DNA of 64,000 nucleotides from Pedobacter endophyticus (GTDB lineage: Bacteria > Bacteroidota > Bacteroidia > Sphingobacteriales > Sphingobacteriaceae), in the NCBI RefSeq assembly GCF_015679185.1, contig NZ_CP064939.1, forward strand, positions 682,001 to 746,000, in the 5' to 3' direction. Under the pieces are notes generated by a model that was given only the letters and a program-made list of their open reading frames with translations, ran no database searches and had not been told where the DNA came from. Of the stretch, positions 35,202-45,314 are shown one piece after another (position 1 is the first letter of the stretch; each line of letters begins with the position of its first letter). Position numbers and translations under genes: made by a program.

Positions 35202-37037
35202 TTACAAAGGATCGAAAGTGCCGCCATCCCATCCGATAGTTTGATCTAGCAGCGGGCTCGAGTTCATAAATGTAGATGGCAGGGCGTAAAAGTAGTAGGT
35301 ATCTAACGCTCCAAAACCAGTTGCACCGAGGTTTACATTGGCAGTGGTAAAATACTTGTTAAATGTAGTTTTATCATTAATGTTGATGCTTTCTCTAAAG
35401 CGAACACCATTTGAATTTACGGTTTCCAGTTCGGTTTTTAATGCTGCAGTTTTCACACTCCATTGTATGGTTTGCATGTTGCCGCTCAATAAATGCAGCT
35501 TACGGGTTCTGCGCAAATCAAAGCTTCTTTTCCCTTCAAAACAGAACTCGACCATGCGTTCGTTCAAAATCAAATCACGCATTTGCTCTTTAGAAGTGGC
35601 CAGATCCAAACCATAGTTTCGCGTACCCTGCACAATGCCTGCCCTTATCCTGATCAGTTTAATCAGGTCTTTTGCTTCCTGAAGGTTGCCTATTTCGTTT
35701 GCACATTCTGCATAATTCATAATTACCTCGGCAAAGCGGAGTTCTACCCAGTCGAGGCCATTGCCACCGAAATCATTGGCATAAATTACCGAACCTTTCG
35801 CCAAATCGGGATCAGTAAACTTTTTTAGATAGAACCCTTGTGGCGATGCTTCTGTTACCCCGCTAACATAGTTCCATTGGCGTCTGTTGGCAATGCCGCT
35901 CAGTTTCCACGTGCTTCCGTTATAAGCTATCGTAGCATCGAAACGCGGGTCGCGGTTGGCCCAAAAAATTACCGGATCGTATGTAAAAGAACTGGCCTGA
36001 CCAACTGGCACACCATCTTTCATCGTATAAGCATTTACTAACTGTAACGTCGGGGTATATGCCGATGCGTTTCCGCCCTCTTCAGTTGGTCTGCTTTTTT
36101 GTTCTACATTCTGCCCTCGCTTGGCCAGCTTACTCGAATACGAGCGCACAATTATAGCTTCGGTATTTGTTGTGCCTTCTTTTAAAAATACATCCGAATA
36201 ATTGGGCATTAACGCACTTCCCGAGGCTTTGCAAATGTCGTATGCCTCTTTGCTGGCCGCATAGGCCCGCTGCCACCTGCTCTGATCAAAAGGATGTGTC
36301 GCGTTATCGAGTGGGTTAAATTGGGGACTTGCCCAGTACAACAATACGCGGGCTTTTAATGCCGCCGCGGCACGCCGTGTAAATTTGCCACGTTCAGTGG
36401 CATCATTCCAGGTTACGCCATCTAATAATTTCATCGCCGAATCTAAATCGTTAACAATGGCATCGATACACTGTGCCGCTTTTGCCCTTCCGGTTAAGGT
36501 AAGGTTATCGGGGTTCTGTGGCTCTAAAACCAATGGCACACCGCCATACAGGCGTGTTAACTGGAAATAGGTTAATGCCCTGAGCGCAAAAAATTGCCCG
36601 CGAAGCTTATCTTTCGCGGTTTGAGGCAGCGATCCGTTGCTGATTTCTTTAATTGCGGTATTGCAACGGGCAATGTCGAAATAGCGGTTATCGCCTTTGG
36701 TTCCCTGGTATTTAGTGGCTATATATTTTACGTCGTTTGAAGTGAGCACCCCGTTAACGCCAATGGCCTTCCTCATAATCGATTCTGACGAAGAAAACTT
36801 GTCCTCGTCGCTGGCAAACAGTACGTTATCTGCGGTTACCTCGTAGGGATAATCTGGCATGATCACATCGTAGGTATCGTTTAGCAGAAACTGAATTGAG
36901 CCTTCGTTGTCCCAGATTCTCGAGTCCATTCCATTTCTATCTTTCAAATCGAAGAAGTCCTTTTTGCAAGAAGAAATGCATATGGTGAGCATTGCCATTA
37001 TCCCAATAAACAATGTCGGTTTATTATAAAATTTCAT
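35202..37037 (-). CDS. susD: SusD/RagB family glycan-binding lipoprotein (SusD-2)
   Basis: The start was set at 37,037 (MKFYNKPTLFIGIMAMLTIC ISSCKK), giving 611 residues with lipobox ISSC. SusD motifs: FFALRALTYFQLTRLYGGVP LVLEP, RRAAAALKARVLLYWASPQF NPLDN, WVELRFAEVIMNYAECANEI and LNERMVEFCFEGKRSFDLRR. The C-terminus ends GWDGGTFDPL. It follows SusC-2 closely (stop at 37,064). It is clearly paralogous to SusD-1 but diverged, implying a different oligosaccharide. Confidence 0.95.
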   Translation of the reverse strand: MKFYNKPTLFIGIMAMLTICISSCKKDFFDLKDRNGMDSRIWDNEGSIQFLLNDTYDVIMPDYPYEVTADNVLFASDEDKFSSSESIMRKAIGVNGVLTSNDVKYIATKYQGTKGDNRYFDIARCNTAIKEISNGSLPQTAKDKLRGQFFALRALTYFQLTRLYGGVPLVLEPQNPDNLTLTGRAKAAQCIDAIVNDLDSAMKLLDGVTWNDATERGKFTRRAAAALKARVLLYWASPQFNPLDNATHPFDQSRWQRAYAASKEAYDICKASGSALMPNYSDVFLKEGTTNTEAIIVRSYSSKLAKRGQNVEQKSRPTEEGGNASAYTPTLQLVNAYTMKDGVPVGQASSFTYDPVIFWANRDPRFDATIAYNGSTWKLSGIANRRQWNYVSGVTEASPQGFYLKKFTDPDLAKGSVIYANDFGGNGLDWVELRFAEVIMNYAECANEIGNLQEAKDLIKLIRIRAGIVQGTRNYGLDLATSKEQMRDLILNERMVEFCFEGKRSFDLRRTRKLHLLSGNMQTIQWSVKTAALKTELETVNSNGVRFRESININDKTTFNKYFTTANVNLGATGFGALDTYYFYALPSTFMNSSPLLDQTIGWDGGTFDPL

Positions 37038-37063
37038 TTTTACCTTGATTAAGTTAAACAGCA

Positions 37064-40000
37064 TTACAAACTAATATTTAAACCTACAGATATGGTCCTC
37101 AATGTAGGGTAATCATAAATGGTCGACGAATATGGGTCTTTGTAGTCGAGCGGATTAATAATCGTCCAAAGGTTGTTGCCTGTTAAAACCAGTCGCGAGT
37201 CGGCTATGCCGATCTTGTTCATAAAGTTCCTTGGCATCTTGTAGGTCAGCGTCATATTGTTTATTCTAATTAGCGTACCACTTCTTGCCCAGAAGGTAGA
37301 GTTCCAGCCGGCGGCAATTGAGGCGTCGTCATAGCGAGGAAATTCGGCATTCGGATTTTCTGGTGTCCAGTGGTCTTTCCAATACGCAGGTACGTTTACA
37401 GATGTACTTGCAGGCGCTTTCGATTTTGCATCGAAGAATACTTTACCTCCGAAACGGGTTACAAAGTTGGTATTTAAACTGAACGATTTCCAGGTTAGCC
37501 CTACGTTAAACCCAATGCCGAACGAGTTTGTTCTGTCGAACATGATGGTTTGATCCTTTTCCGTAATCTTGCCGTCGCCGTTAATATCTTCGTAATACAA
37601 CCAACCCACTTGTGGCACAGAACCATTAATGGTATAGGTTGGATATTTGTTCAACAGCGCATCTAGATCAGCCTGCGTACGCAACATCCCTTTGGAGATT
37701 AAGCCGTAATTGGATGAGTTGTAAGTGTTCGGGTTGGTACCGAACTGGTACTTCAGGTCGGGATAGGTAATATCCCACAACTGAAACTCATTATAAAACA
37801 TCCTGTTGATCCTACTGTTGCCGAAGCCAAACAGCACATCAGTTGAGAGGCCCCAATCTTTACCCAATTTGGTTCTGTATCCGATTGAAATCTCATGTCC
37901 CCATGCCGTTCTTTCCTGATAGTTAAGAATTGGCGCTTCGAAACCTGCATACATCGGGAAGTTTTCGTTGTTTCCCTTATCGAACATATCGTAAGAGTAC
38001 CTGTTGTAAAACTCATAGGTAACGTTTAACCTGTTGTTGAACAAGCTGGCATCGACACCGAGGTTCAATGTTCTCGACTTTTCCCAGCTAATATCTGGAT
38101 TTGGCAATATAGATGGGTTTAATCCGCCAAAAAGCGATTCGTTGTATGAATAGCCGCTAGGATCTACCTTGTAGCGCGACTGCCATAAACGGGCATCTAC
38201 CCTGGCCTCTCCCACCAAACCGTAGTTGGCACGTAGTTTCAGGCTGTTTACAAACTTTATATTATCCTTAAAAAAATCTTCCTGACTAATTACCCAACCT
38301 AAACCTAAACTGGGAAACAATCCCCAACGGTTTCCGGGCGCAAAATTGGATGAAGCATCCCACCGGGCAATTCCTTCAACCAGATATTTCTTGTCATAAT
38401 CGTAGCTAAACCTGCTGATAAACGATCGCTGAACGGCCTCACCGAAGGTATTTTCCTGCATGGTAAAGGTCGACTGGTCAAAGCCCCAATACTGATCTAC
38501 ATTGGCTAACACCTGGTTACGCCAATAAACTGTTAGCGACTCGCTGTTATTCTCCGATTGATCGAAAGCGGCCAAAGCACTAATGCTGTGCTTGCCAAAC
38601 TGCCTGTTATAGTTTAATGATCCGATGGCCTGATAGCTCGATGCCATGTCTGTACTTTTTAACAACAAGGTGTTGGCCACGCCAACAGCAGTTAATGTAT
38701 TTAATACCTCATTTGTATACAACAGGCCATTTTGCCCGGTCATTTTGAAGTTATAAACCGTATATGGTGGAATGTACTGGCCACCACTTCCGCTACGGTT
38801 ATTTTTACCAAAGCGAACGCTTGCGGTTAAGCCTTGTATAAAAGTAGGGCTATAGTTTAAGGATGCATTGATGTTTAAACCTTGCGATTTACTAAAAATG
38901 TTGTTGCCCGAGCTGGTAACTGCGAGCGGGTTGGTGTTGTTATTGTAGTTTACGGGTTTGCCGTCAATTTGAATAGGAACCCACAGCGGAGTAGTAATCA
39001 GTTGCTGAAAGAAAGCCTGATCGTTTTCGCCACCGTTTTTATAGGTATCGCTATTTTTTTTGTTGAAGTCGGTGTTGAGCGTTACATCCGCGGTTAAGCC
39101 AGGAAGGATTTTCGCCGTCATACCCGATCTAAAGGCATACTTACTGTAGGTAATACCGCCATAATTTCCGGTTTCGTTGTAATAGTTACCTCCGGCAAAA
39201 AATGTAATGGCATCTGAGCCGCCTGATATATTAATGTTGTGACGGTTGGTGGCGGCAACTTTCCAAAGTTCATCAAACCAACTTTTATTCGGATTGTTTT
39301 TTAGGGTTTCCAAATCCTGATCTGAGAACAAAGATGAAGTAGGGGCATTTTTAATGATGTTGGCATCGTTCAATAACATGGCGTGCTCATAGGCGCTCAG
39401 CATTTTTACATCGCTGGTATTATCTTGAAAGCCAATATAACCTGTATAACTGATTTTTGGCTTACCTTTCGATCCTCTTTTGGTGGTAATTAAAACTACA
39501 CCTTTTGCACCCGAAGCGCCATAAATGGCTGCCGAGGCATCTTTCAAAAAGGAAATATTTTCGACCATTGATAAATCGATGTTATCAAACTCATCTCTGG
39601 TAACAGTTATCCCATCAATTACATAAAGCGGTTCGGAAGTTACGCCGTATAGTTGCGATTGCTCTGAAGCAGCCGAGTTTCTGATGTTGATCGTAATGGA
39701 TGAGCCGGGCTTACCAGATACGGTATTTACCCCTACTCCGGGCAGTTTATTTCGTAATGCTGCCGCGATGTTTGGCACCGGTAAATCTTCAATCTCCTTG
39801 GCATCAATTTTAGCAACCGAGCCCAATATCTCGCTCCGCTTTTTGGTTCCGTATCCAATTACAACAACATCTTCGAGGTCCTTTTTATCTTCGGCAAGGC
39901 TGATGCTTAACGTAGTTTTTCCTGAAAGTGCGATCGTTTGGCGCACATAGCCAACGTAGGAGAAAACAAGTTCGTCGGTTGCAGGATCTGCAATTAAAGA

Positions 40001-40195
40001 AAACTCACCCTTATCGTTTGTGCTCACATTATTGGTTTTGCCACGAATGCCGACACTTACCCCAGGGATGGGATTGCCGTCTTGCTGATCGACAACCTTA
40101 CCCGTAATCTGCCGTGTTTGGGCAATTACCGAGGCACTGATAATTGTCATGAGTGTTAAAACCCAAGCAATTTTGCGTAAAAATTTTAAGTTCAT
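37064..40195 (-). CDS. susC: SusC/RagA TonB-dependent glycan transporter (SusC-2)
   Basis: 1043 residues with signal peptide ending SASVIAQ. A CarboxypepD_reg-like domain (RQITGKVVDQQDGNPIPGVS VGIRGK) precedes the TonB box DVVVIGYGTKKR. The plug (VENISFLKDASAAIYGASGA KGVVLITTKRG) and the barrel follow, ending YPTLRTISVGLNISL. There is no STN domain. It is first gene of a three-gene operon with SusD-2 and a lipoprotein. Together with SusC-1 it gives two import routes in one pectin locus, perhaps for backbone and side-chain fragments. Confidence 0.95.
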   Translation of the reverse strand: MNLKFLRKIAWVLTLMTIISASVIAQTRQITGKVVDQQDGNPIPGVSVGIRGKTNNVSTNDKGEFSLIADPATDELVFSYVGYVRQTIALSGKTTLSISLAEDKKDLEDVVVIGYGTKKRSEILGSVAKIDAKEIEDLPVPNIAAALRNKLPGVGVNTVSGKPGSSITINIRNSAASEQSQLYGVTSEPLYVIDGITVTRDEFDNIDLSMVENISFLKDASAAIYGASGAKGVVLITTKRGSKGKPKISYTGYIGFQDNTSDVKMLSAYEHAMLLNDANIIKNAPTSSLFSDQDLETLKNNPNKSWFDELWKVAATNRHNINISGGSDAITFFAGGNYYNETGNYGGITYSKYAFRSGMTAKILPGLTADVTLNTDFNKKNSDTYKNGGENDQAFFQQLITTPLWVPIQIDGKPVNYNNNTNPLAVTSSGNNIFSKSQGLNINASLNYSPTFIQGLTASVRFGKNNRSGSGGQYIPPYTVYNFKMTGQNGLLYTNEVLNTLTAVGVANTLLLKSTDMASSYQAIGSLNYNRQFGKHSISALAAFDQSENNSESLTVYWRNQVLANVDQYWGFDQSTFTMQENTFGEAVQRSFISRFSYDYDKKYLVEGIARWDASSNFAPGNRWGLFPSLGLGWVISQEDFFKDNIKFVNSLKLRANYGLVGEARVDARLWQSRYKVDPSGYSYNESLFGGLNPSILPNPDISWEKSRTLNLGVDASLFNNRLNVTYEFYNRYSYDMFDKGNNENFPMYAGFEAPILNYQERTAWGHEISIGYRTKLGKDWGLSTDVLFGFGNSRINRMFYNEFQLWDITYPDLKYQFGTNPNTYNSSNYGLISKGMLRTQADLDALLNKYPTYTINGSVPQVGWLYYEDINGDGKITEKDQTIMFDRTNSFGIGFNVGLTWKSFSLNTNFVTRFGGKVFFDAKSKAPASTSVNVPAYWKDHWTPENPNAEFPRYDDASIAAGWNSTFWARSGTLIRINNMTLTYKMPRNFMNKIGIADSRLVLTGNNLWTIINPLDYKDPYSSTIYDYPTLRTISVGLNISL

Positions 40196-40538
40196 AGTTT
40201 GTTATTTGGTTAGTGCCATTTTTAAGCAAAAGAGCTTGTAAACAGCGATTTGCAGTGCTAATTTTATTTGAAACCATACACCAAATTCAATCGATAATTG
40301 AGATCGACTCCGCGTATAATTGATGATAACGTGATATATCTGAAAGGGAAGACGCTAGGGCAAAATAGGTAGCCACACTGATAAAGGCAGTTTCTTCTTC
40401 ATAATTTTGTTTTTTAGTTTTTGGTTAGAAAGGTATTTCGCTCTTAGTTAGAAAGCAAAACGAGGTTAATTTATCCTTACAAGTAAATTTATGGCATAGG
40501 CATATTTTATAAATGTTACGGTTATTTTTTTTGACGAT
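40196..40538 (-). promoter_or_regulatory. SusC-2 upstream region with weak element D
   Basis: A 343-bp gap without a gene. On the plus strand TTACAAGTA (40,478-40,486) and CATATTTTATAAATGTTAC (40,501-40,519) resemble element A in order and spacing, about 300 bp before the SusC-2 ATG. The match is partial, so regulatory meaning is tentative. Confidence 0.3.
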
Positions 40539-41210
40539 TTAGTTGCTCGCAGCCTTGGCTTTCCTTCTTTTCTCCCATTCTATCCCCTCTTTTTTGAGGT
40601 CGTAGCCAGCAGCCGATAAATAATTATTGATGCGTCCCTTATATTTTCCGAACCAGGCATGCTTTTTATCTGATGATTCGGCATCAATGGCGTGCTCCCG
40701 TGCCTCGGTTAACCAAATCAAGATCTGTTTTTTCTGTGCCTCAGTAAGGGTTAAAATTTGTTCCTGATAAGCTTTATACGTAATCGGTAAAACATTGTAG
40801 GTCATTCCGTTTTTCACCAAATCAACCTGTTCAGTGCTCAGCTCCGCAGAAAGTTTACCAATGTACTTTTTGTGCAGCTTCGCCAAGGCAGCATCAGTCG
40901 CACGGCTTTGTTTCGCAATGGCCGTGTCGCGTTCAGCTTTATTATCCTGATGTTTCGCCTTAATTTCCTTCAACCTCGCATCACGCACCGTATAAATATC
41001 GTTCAGGTTGCTGTATTGATCTCTGATGATGTTTCGTACCTTCTCGTATTTCTTCGTATCGGCAATGTTCAGGTTGGCCACAATTTTATCGGCACGTTCG
41101 GTAATTACCTTCACATACTTTGCTTTTTCGTCAGGCGTCATCTGTTGGGCAAAGGCCGTAATCACACTCGAGCAGGTTAATAGTAAAATTAATATGGATG
41201 CTTTCATCAT
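40539..41210 (-). CDS. Secreted DUF3826 protein (second copy)
   Basis: 223 residues with signal peptide MMKASILILLLTCSSVITAF A. The mature part is a helical, highly charged protein (KYVKVITERADKIVANLNIA, IRDQYSNLNDIYTVRDARLK, LTLTEAQKKQILIWLTEARE HAID, IEWEKRRKAKAASN). It is homologous to the 4863-5522 product, most clearly in the LTEAREHAID helix. Its ATG is 9 bp after the stop of the FucI-like gene, so it is in the same operon. Function unknown; the recurrent pairing with pectin genes suggests a periplasmic accessory role. Confidence 0.75.
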   Translation of the reverse strand: MMKASILILLLTCSSVITAFAQQMTPDEKAKYVKVITERADKIVANLNIADTKKYEKVRNIIRDQYSNLNDIYTVRDARLKEIKAKHQDNKAERDTAIAKQSRATDAALAKLHKKYIGKLSAELSTEQVDLVKNGMTYNVLPITYKAYQEQILTLTEAQKKQILIWLTEAREHAIDAESSDKKHAWFGKYKGRINNYLSAAGYDLKKEGIEWEKRRKAKAASN

Positions 41211-41219
41211 TTTAATATT

Positions 41220-42857
41220 TTATAGTGAATTACTTTTCTTAGTTAAGTTAACGTCGCCACAAAAATGAACCTTTAAGCCAAGTTCGTCCATGGCGGCGGC
41301 CTTAATGCGGCAGGCCTCGTGGGCAGCAGCCTCATAATTGGTGTATACCACCTGAATGTGATTGGCCTTGTGCCGGGCCATCAACTGATCTCTACTTACG
41401 CCCTTTAAAATGGCATGCATAATCGGCCATTCAGGAGTTGTGCCGTTCCAACGCCTTTTGGTTTCCTCATCGGGCAGGGCAACAACTTCGCCCACGCCTA
41501 AATCGCAATGAAGCTCGTTTTCCATCACATACACCCTACTCCACACGATAAAACCCGGCCGGCTGATTCCCTTTAACGATCCGCCGCCTAACCTAAAATA
41601 CATGGCCGGCTGCCTATCGCTGCTAGCCCCGGCATAGCCGTTAACGAAATGTGCGGCGGGCGCTGCCCCCGAAATCAAGAACAACCACACAAAGCCATCT
41701 ACATTTTCGTCCTTATAATATTCGCCCCAGCGGATGTCGTGCAAAGTAGTTTCGCCCGTCATTCCCAGCTCATTCCACAGTTTGTAAGTTAACAAAGCAT
41801 CCAATCCGGCACATTCATCAACCTCGTTAAAATGCGGCAATGCTTTTTTGGCATAAAGTTCTTTCCCCGTTTTGGAAAAAGCCGGCGGACGGTCTTCATT
41901 GTTCAACAAGCCCTCAACCAAATCGCTCGCAACCGTTAAGTCTTTTAATCCCTGTTGATATTGGATGCCAATGGTATCGCAGCTAAAATCGTCGGCAATC
42001 CTTAAGGCGGCAATATACATTTTACACTGTTCGAGGGTTTGCCCCTTGGTCAGTTCGGTGGCTTCATTCTTGCCCCAATTAAAGGTCATTCCCTTGTCCA
42101 GCAGCCAATTTAAAACGGCTTCGGCCTCTTTATCGGTTACCTCGAGCATGGCGGCATATAGCGCCGATTGACTCAAGCGCTCTTTAAAGAAACCGGTTTT
42201 ATGCAACAACTCATCGGGAATAATGGCGTTATACATGCCCATGCAGCCCTCATCAAACACGCCCATAATCACCTTCTGCTCTCTTAATGAGCGGGCAAAT
42301 GTTCTGCCTATTTTATCATCGGCCTTCGGAATCTTACTTAACATAAAATTCCTCACGTGCGTTTGATCGTAACGCACCTTTCCGGTTAACAACCATTCTT
42401 GCAGGTTATCGGTAAAAAACTCATCGGTAAAATCCTCGCTCCATAAAGTACTGTAGGGTATTTGGGCCTTGGTTAAGCAACCATTCAGGTTTAGCATGCC
42501 CACTAAGCCGGGCCATTGGCCGCTCCAGTTGGCTACCGTTAAAATTGGGCCCTTGTGGGTAGTTAAGCCCGCCAGCACGTGGTGCGAGTATTGCCAAACG
42601 CTTTCGGCAACGATTAAAGGCTGATTTGGATCGATATTTCTGAAAATATCCATCCCCATTCGTTGCGAATCGATAAAGCCATGTTTTTTTGATGCATCAT
42701 AGGCATGGGCACGCTTAACCTTACGCCCCAGCTTTTCGATAGCCGAGGTTAATTTCTTCTCCATCTCAACTTGTGCTGCCCAACAGTTTTGATTTGCCGA
42801 AAGGCGTAAATCGCCACTTGAAACCAATAGAACTTCTTCTTGATTGCCTTGCCTCAT
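41220..42857 (-). CDS. FucI-like sugar isomerase
   Basis: 545 residues, no signal peptide, cytosolic. It is homologous in layout to L-fucose isomerase. HFNEVDECAGLDAL corresponds to the FucI segment carrying the catalytic Glu, TLHDIRWGEYY to that with the metal-binding Asp, and KANHIQVVYTNYE to the His ligand region. SVWQYSHHVLAG and FDEGCMGMYNA are the N-terminal domain counterparts. It is somewhat shorter than the enterobacterial enzyme and may act on L-fucose, D-arabinose, L-galactose or 2-O-methyl-fucose; which of these is not clear. It is divergent from an AraC gene (239-bp shared promoter region) and followed by DUF3826. Confidence 0.75.
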   Translation of the reverse strand: MRQGNQEEVLLVSSGDLRLSANQNCWAAQVEMEKKLTSAIEKLGRKVKRAHAYDASKKHGFIDSQRMGMDIFRNIDPNQPLIVAESVWQYSHHVLAGLTTHKGPILTVANWSGQWPGLVGMLNLNGCLTKAQIPYSTLWSEDFTDEFFTDNLQEWLLTGKVRYDQTHVRNFMLSKIPKADDKIGRTFARSLREQKVIMGVFDEGCMGMYNAIIPDELLHKTGFFKERLSQSALYAAMLEVTDKEAEAVLNWLLDKGMTFNWGKNEATELTKGQTLEQCKMYIAALRIADDFSCDTIGIQYQQGLKDLTVASDLVEGLLNNEDRPPAFSKTGKELYAKKALPHFNEVDECAGLDALLTYKLWNELGMTGETTLHDIRWGEYYKDENVDGFVWLFLISGAAPAAHFVNGYAGASSDRQPAMYFRLGGGSLKGISRPGFIVWSRVYVMENELHCDLGVGEVVALPDEETKRRWNGTTPEWPIMHAILKGVSRDQLMARHKANHIQVVYTNYEAAAHEACRIKAAAMDELGLKVHFCGDVNLTKKSNSL

Positions 42858-42903
42858 AATTTATTAATGAACAAAAATTTTATATAAAAATAATTTGTCT
42901 GTT

Positions 42904-42911
42904 TATATTTG
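42904..42911 (+). promoter_or_regulatory. Possible -7 box in the divergent isomerase/AraC region
   Basis: TATATTTG matches the Bacteroidota TAnnTTTG -7 consensus on the plus strand, 190 bp before the AraC ATG. No clear TTTG -33 box is at the expected distance, so support is weak. Confidence 0.25.
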
Positions 42912-43096
42912 GGTCGTCGCCTAGTAGGCTTTATACAAAACTCAACAATCAAAAACACTATTTTCTGGTAGTTTTTATCAAATTAATATAGGATATTAGC
43001 ATAAAAGCTTTTAACTTTAGCGCCACAAGGGATATGATTCGCAATTAGCACATCGCTTCCTTGTTACAATTTCTAACCAAATATTTTTAGCTTGAG

Positions 43097-43966
43097 ATGA
43101 AACCCCATTTTCATAAAGTTCCCATTACGCTGCAAAGCTCGTTTAGTATCAGGCATGATATTAAGCCCGATTTTGGCAACATTTGGCATTACCATCCCGA
43201 GTTGGAGCTTCATTATGTAATTAAGGGTGAAGGGGTGCGCTTTATTGGCGATAACATCAGCAATTTTGAACCTGATGAAATGATTTTATTGGGCGAAAAC
43301 TTGCCGCACACCTGGCGCTGTAAAGACGAATATTTTCAGCATAACCCGGATTTGACTACGGAGGCGATGGTGATTCACTTCTCTCCCGATTGTTTAGGAA
43401 AATACCTGCTCACCTTACCTGAGGCTTACCTGCTTCCGAAATTGTTTGAAAAGGCCAAGGCCGGAATGGTTATTCATGGGAAAGCAAAGGAAAAATTGAT
43501 TGATTTAATGCGAACAGCGGTTGATGCCACCAATTTGGATCGCATCATTATTTTGCTTTCGATATTGAAAACCTTGGCCGAAACGGATGAATTTGCAACC
43601 ATTGTAACCAGTAAGAATACCTTTTACCAATCGAACGAATCTGAAACGTTGCGCATTAATAAAATTTGCAACTATACGCTCAGTAACTACAAGAAAGAGA
43701 TTACACTGGAAGAAGTTGCCTCGTTGAGCAATTTAAGCGTGACTTCTTTTTGCAGGTATTTTAAGCTAATGACGAAGAAGACTTTTTACGATTTTTTAAT
43801 CGAAATTAGGGTAAGTCACGCTTGCAGATTTTTGATTGAGAACAAGTTACCTACTGAAATGATCTGTTTCGACTGTGGGTTTAACAATGTATCGAACTTT
43901 TACAGGCACTTTAAAAAGGTAACCGGAATGACGCCGTTGGATTATAAACGGAAGTATTTGAGCTAG
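43097..43966 (+). CDS. AraC family transcriptional regulator with cupin sensor domain
   Basis: 289 residues. The N-terminal cupin holds HYHPELELHYVIKGEGVRFI and NLPHTWRC, the usual ligand pocket for a sugar. The C-terminal AraC DNA-binding domain has two helix-turn-helix motifs: ITLEEVASLSNLSVTSFCRY and PTEMICFDCGFNNVSNFYRH FKKVTGMTPLDYKRKY. The second matches the family signature GFxxxSxFxRxFKxxxGxTP. It is cytosolic. Divergent from the FucI-like gene, it probably controls that operon in response to a deoxy sugar. It is the only regulator gene in the window, since no hybrid two-component or sigma/anti-sigma gene was found beside the SusCD pairs. Confidence 0.92.
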   Translation: MKPHFHKVPITLQSSFSIRHDIKPDFGNIWHYHPELELHYVIKGEGVRFIGDNISNFEPDEMILLGENLPHTWRCKDEYFQHNPDLTTEAMVIHFSPDCLGKYLLTLPEAYLLPKLFEKAKAGMVIHGKAKEKLIDLMRTAVDATNLDRIIILLSILKTLAETDEFATIVTSKNTFYQSNESETLRINKICNYTLSNYKKEITLEEVASLSNLSVTSFCRYFKLMTKKTFYDFLIEIRVSHACRFLIENKLPTEMICFDCGFNNVSNFYRHFKKVTGMTPLDYKRKYLS

Positions 43967-43977
43967 CAACTCAGGTC

Positions 43978-44296
43978 GTCATTTCGAACTGGAGCCTTTT
44001 CGGCTACGGGAGAAATCTCTTGGAACCAATCACTTTCTGCTAATCAGGAACACTTGCCCGACGTGGGCAGAGATATCTCAACCGATGAAAAATCGGTTGA
44101 GATATGACGAAGGTTGGCGAAGGACATGACGTCATTTCGAACCGAAGCTTTTTTCCTGAGGGGATGCCTTTGGCACAGCTCAAGGAGAAATCTCTTACCT
44201 AAGCACTACCTCCTTTCAGCATGTGCTAATCGGAAACACCTGCCCAACGCAGGCAGAGACATCTCAACCGATGAAAAATCGGTTTCCGATATGACG
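43978..44296. repeat. Two chimeric R2-type repeats with AACCGAT hairpins
   Basis: Units at about 43,978-44,108 and 44,129-44,296 both begin gtcatttcgaac. They end not with the usual R2 arm but with atctcaaccgatgaaaaatc and ggttgagatatgacg or ggtttccgatatgacgg. The inner GCCCGACGTGGGC and GCCCAACGCAGGC hairpins are variants. This fills the 362-bp gap. Confidence 0.7.
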
Positions 44297-44328
44297 GATT
44301 ATTTACGGTTGAGACCTGACGGGCTAAT

Positions 44329-45261
44329 TTATATATAAACCTGAATATTCAAATCACTTCGCAAAGCGGTATAATCCTCAAACAGTCGATCAACATTTTT
44401 TGCGACTTCTGGCGTAAATGAACCCACGTCTCTACGGGTAAAAGTTGAAATATTTAATCCCCTTTTTTGTAGAAAATACTTGGAAACGATCGGGTAAACA
44501 TTATGCATTACATCCATATTATCGATCATAAATTGCTGAACGGCAACAACTTCATCTTTTAGGCTTTCATCGTTATAATGATCGCATAACCAAACAATTA
44601 ACTCTGGAAAGTAATTACCCTGAATGCATGATAAGCCCGAAGACCCTGCTTTTAACGAGTCTACAGCGTGAACCATATATGCATCGTACAAGCCAAAAGC
44701 GTGGCCATCGGTAAGGCTCAACTTTTCCTTGATTTGGCCAAGATCTAAGCTCGTATCTTTATGATAGATCACTCGCCCTGTTGCAACGTAGTCGGCCAAT
44801 TGTTGCGGTTTTAACACCCTTTTGTATGGCACCGGACATTCGTAAAAACCGATAGGAATATCCTGCGTTTGATCGAGCAATTGAAAAACCCGTTCGTTTA
44901 ATACTTCGTCAGCTTCATGTTCATCGGCCAACAAACTGGTGATGGCAATCACGGCCTCAACCCCCAAATCGCCTACTTTTTTCACAAAGTCGGCTTGTTG
45001 TGCTATGGGGCCGCCAAAAGTGCCCGTGGCAACCACCGGAACAGCGCCATCTACCACTTTAAGCACATGTTTGATGATTTGGATGCGCTCCTGATCTGTA
45101 AGTTCGAACATTTCGCTCGACAGGCAGTTGGCAAACAGACCTGATGAGCCAGCTTGCAGATAAATTTCGGTTAACTGGGTCATTGCGGGATAATCGATAT
45201 CTCCGTTGTTTAAAAAAGGCGTAAGCATTACCGGGATGAACCCTTTTTGTGAGTTTTCCAT
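44329..45261 (-). CDS. DapA/NanA family Schiff-base aldolase or dehydratase
   Basis: 310 residues, cytosolic. TIM barrel of the dihydrodipicolinate synthase family: opening GFIPVMLTPFLNNGDIDYPA, the GSSGLFANCLSSEMFELT loop (variant of the G-T-T-G-E site, here lacking the two threonines), GFYECPVPY with Tyr140, and RVIYHKDTS with the Schiff-base Lys168. Members cleave or dehydrate 2-keto-3-deoxy sugar acids, including N-acetylneuraminate and 2-keto-3-deoxy-aldonates. Encoded directly after an SSS symporter, as nan-type aldolases often are. Since RG-II yields Kdo, Dha and aldonates, one of these is a reasonable substrate, but this is inference. Confidence 0.82.
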   Translation of the reverse strand: MENSQKGFIPVMLTPFLNNGDIDYPAMTQLTEIYLQAGSSGLFANCLSSEMFELTDQERIQIIKHVLKVVDGAVPVVATGTFGGPIAQQADFVKKVGDLGVEAVIAITSLLADEHEADEVLNERVFQLLDQTQDIPIGFYECPVPYKRVLKPQQLADYVATGRVIYHKDTSLDLGQIKEKLSLTDGHAFGLYDAYMVHAVDSLKAGSSGLSCIQGNYFPELIVWLCDHYNDESLKDEVVAVQQFMIDNMDVMHNVYPIVSKYFLQKRGLNISTFTRRDVGSFTPEVAKNVDRLFEDYTALRSDLNIQVYI

Positions 45262-45314
45262 TGTGTTTTATTGGATAAATTTTTCTTTAGCTAATTGATT
45301 GGATGTTGGAGAGA

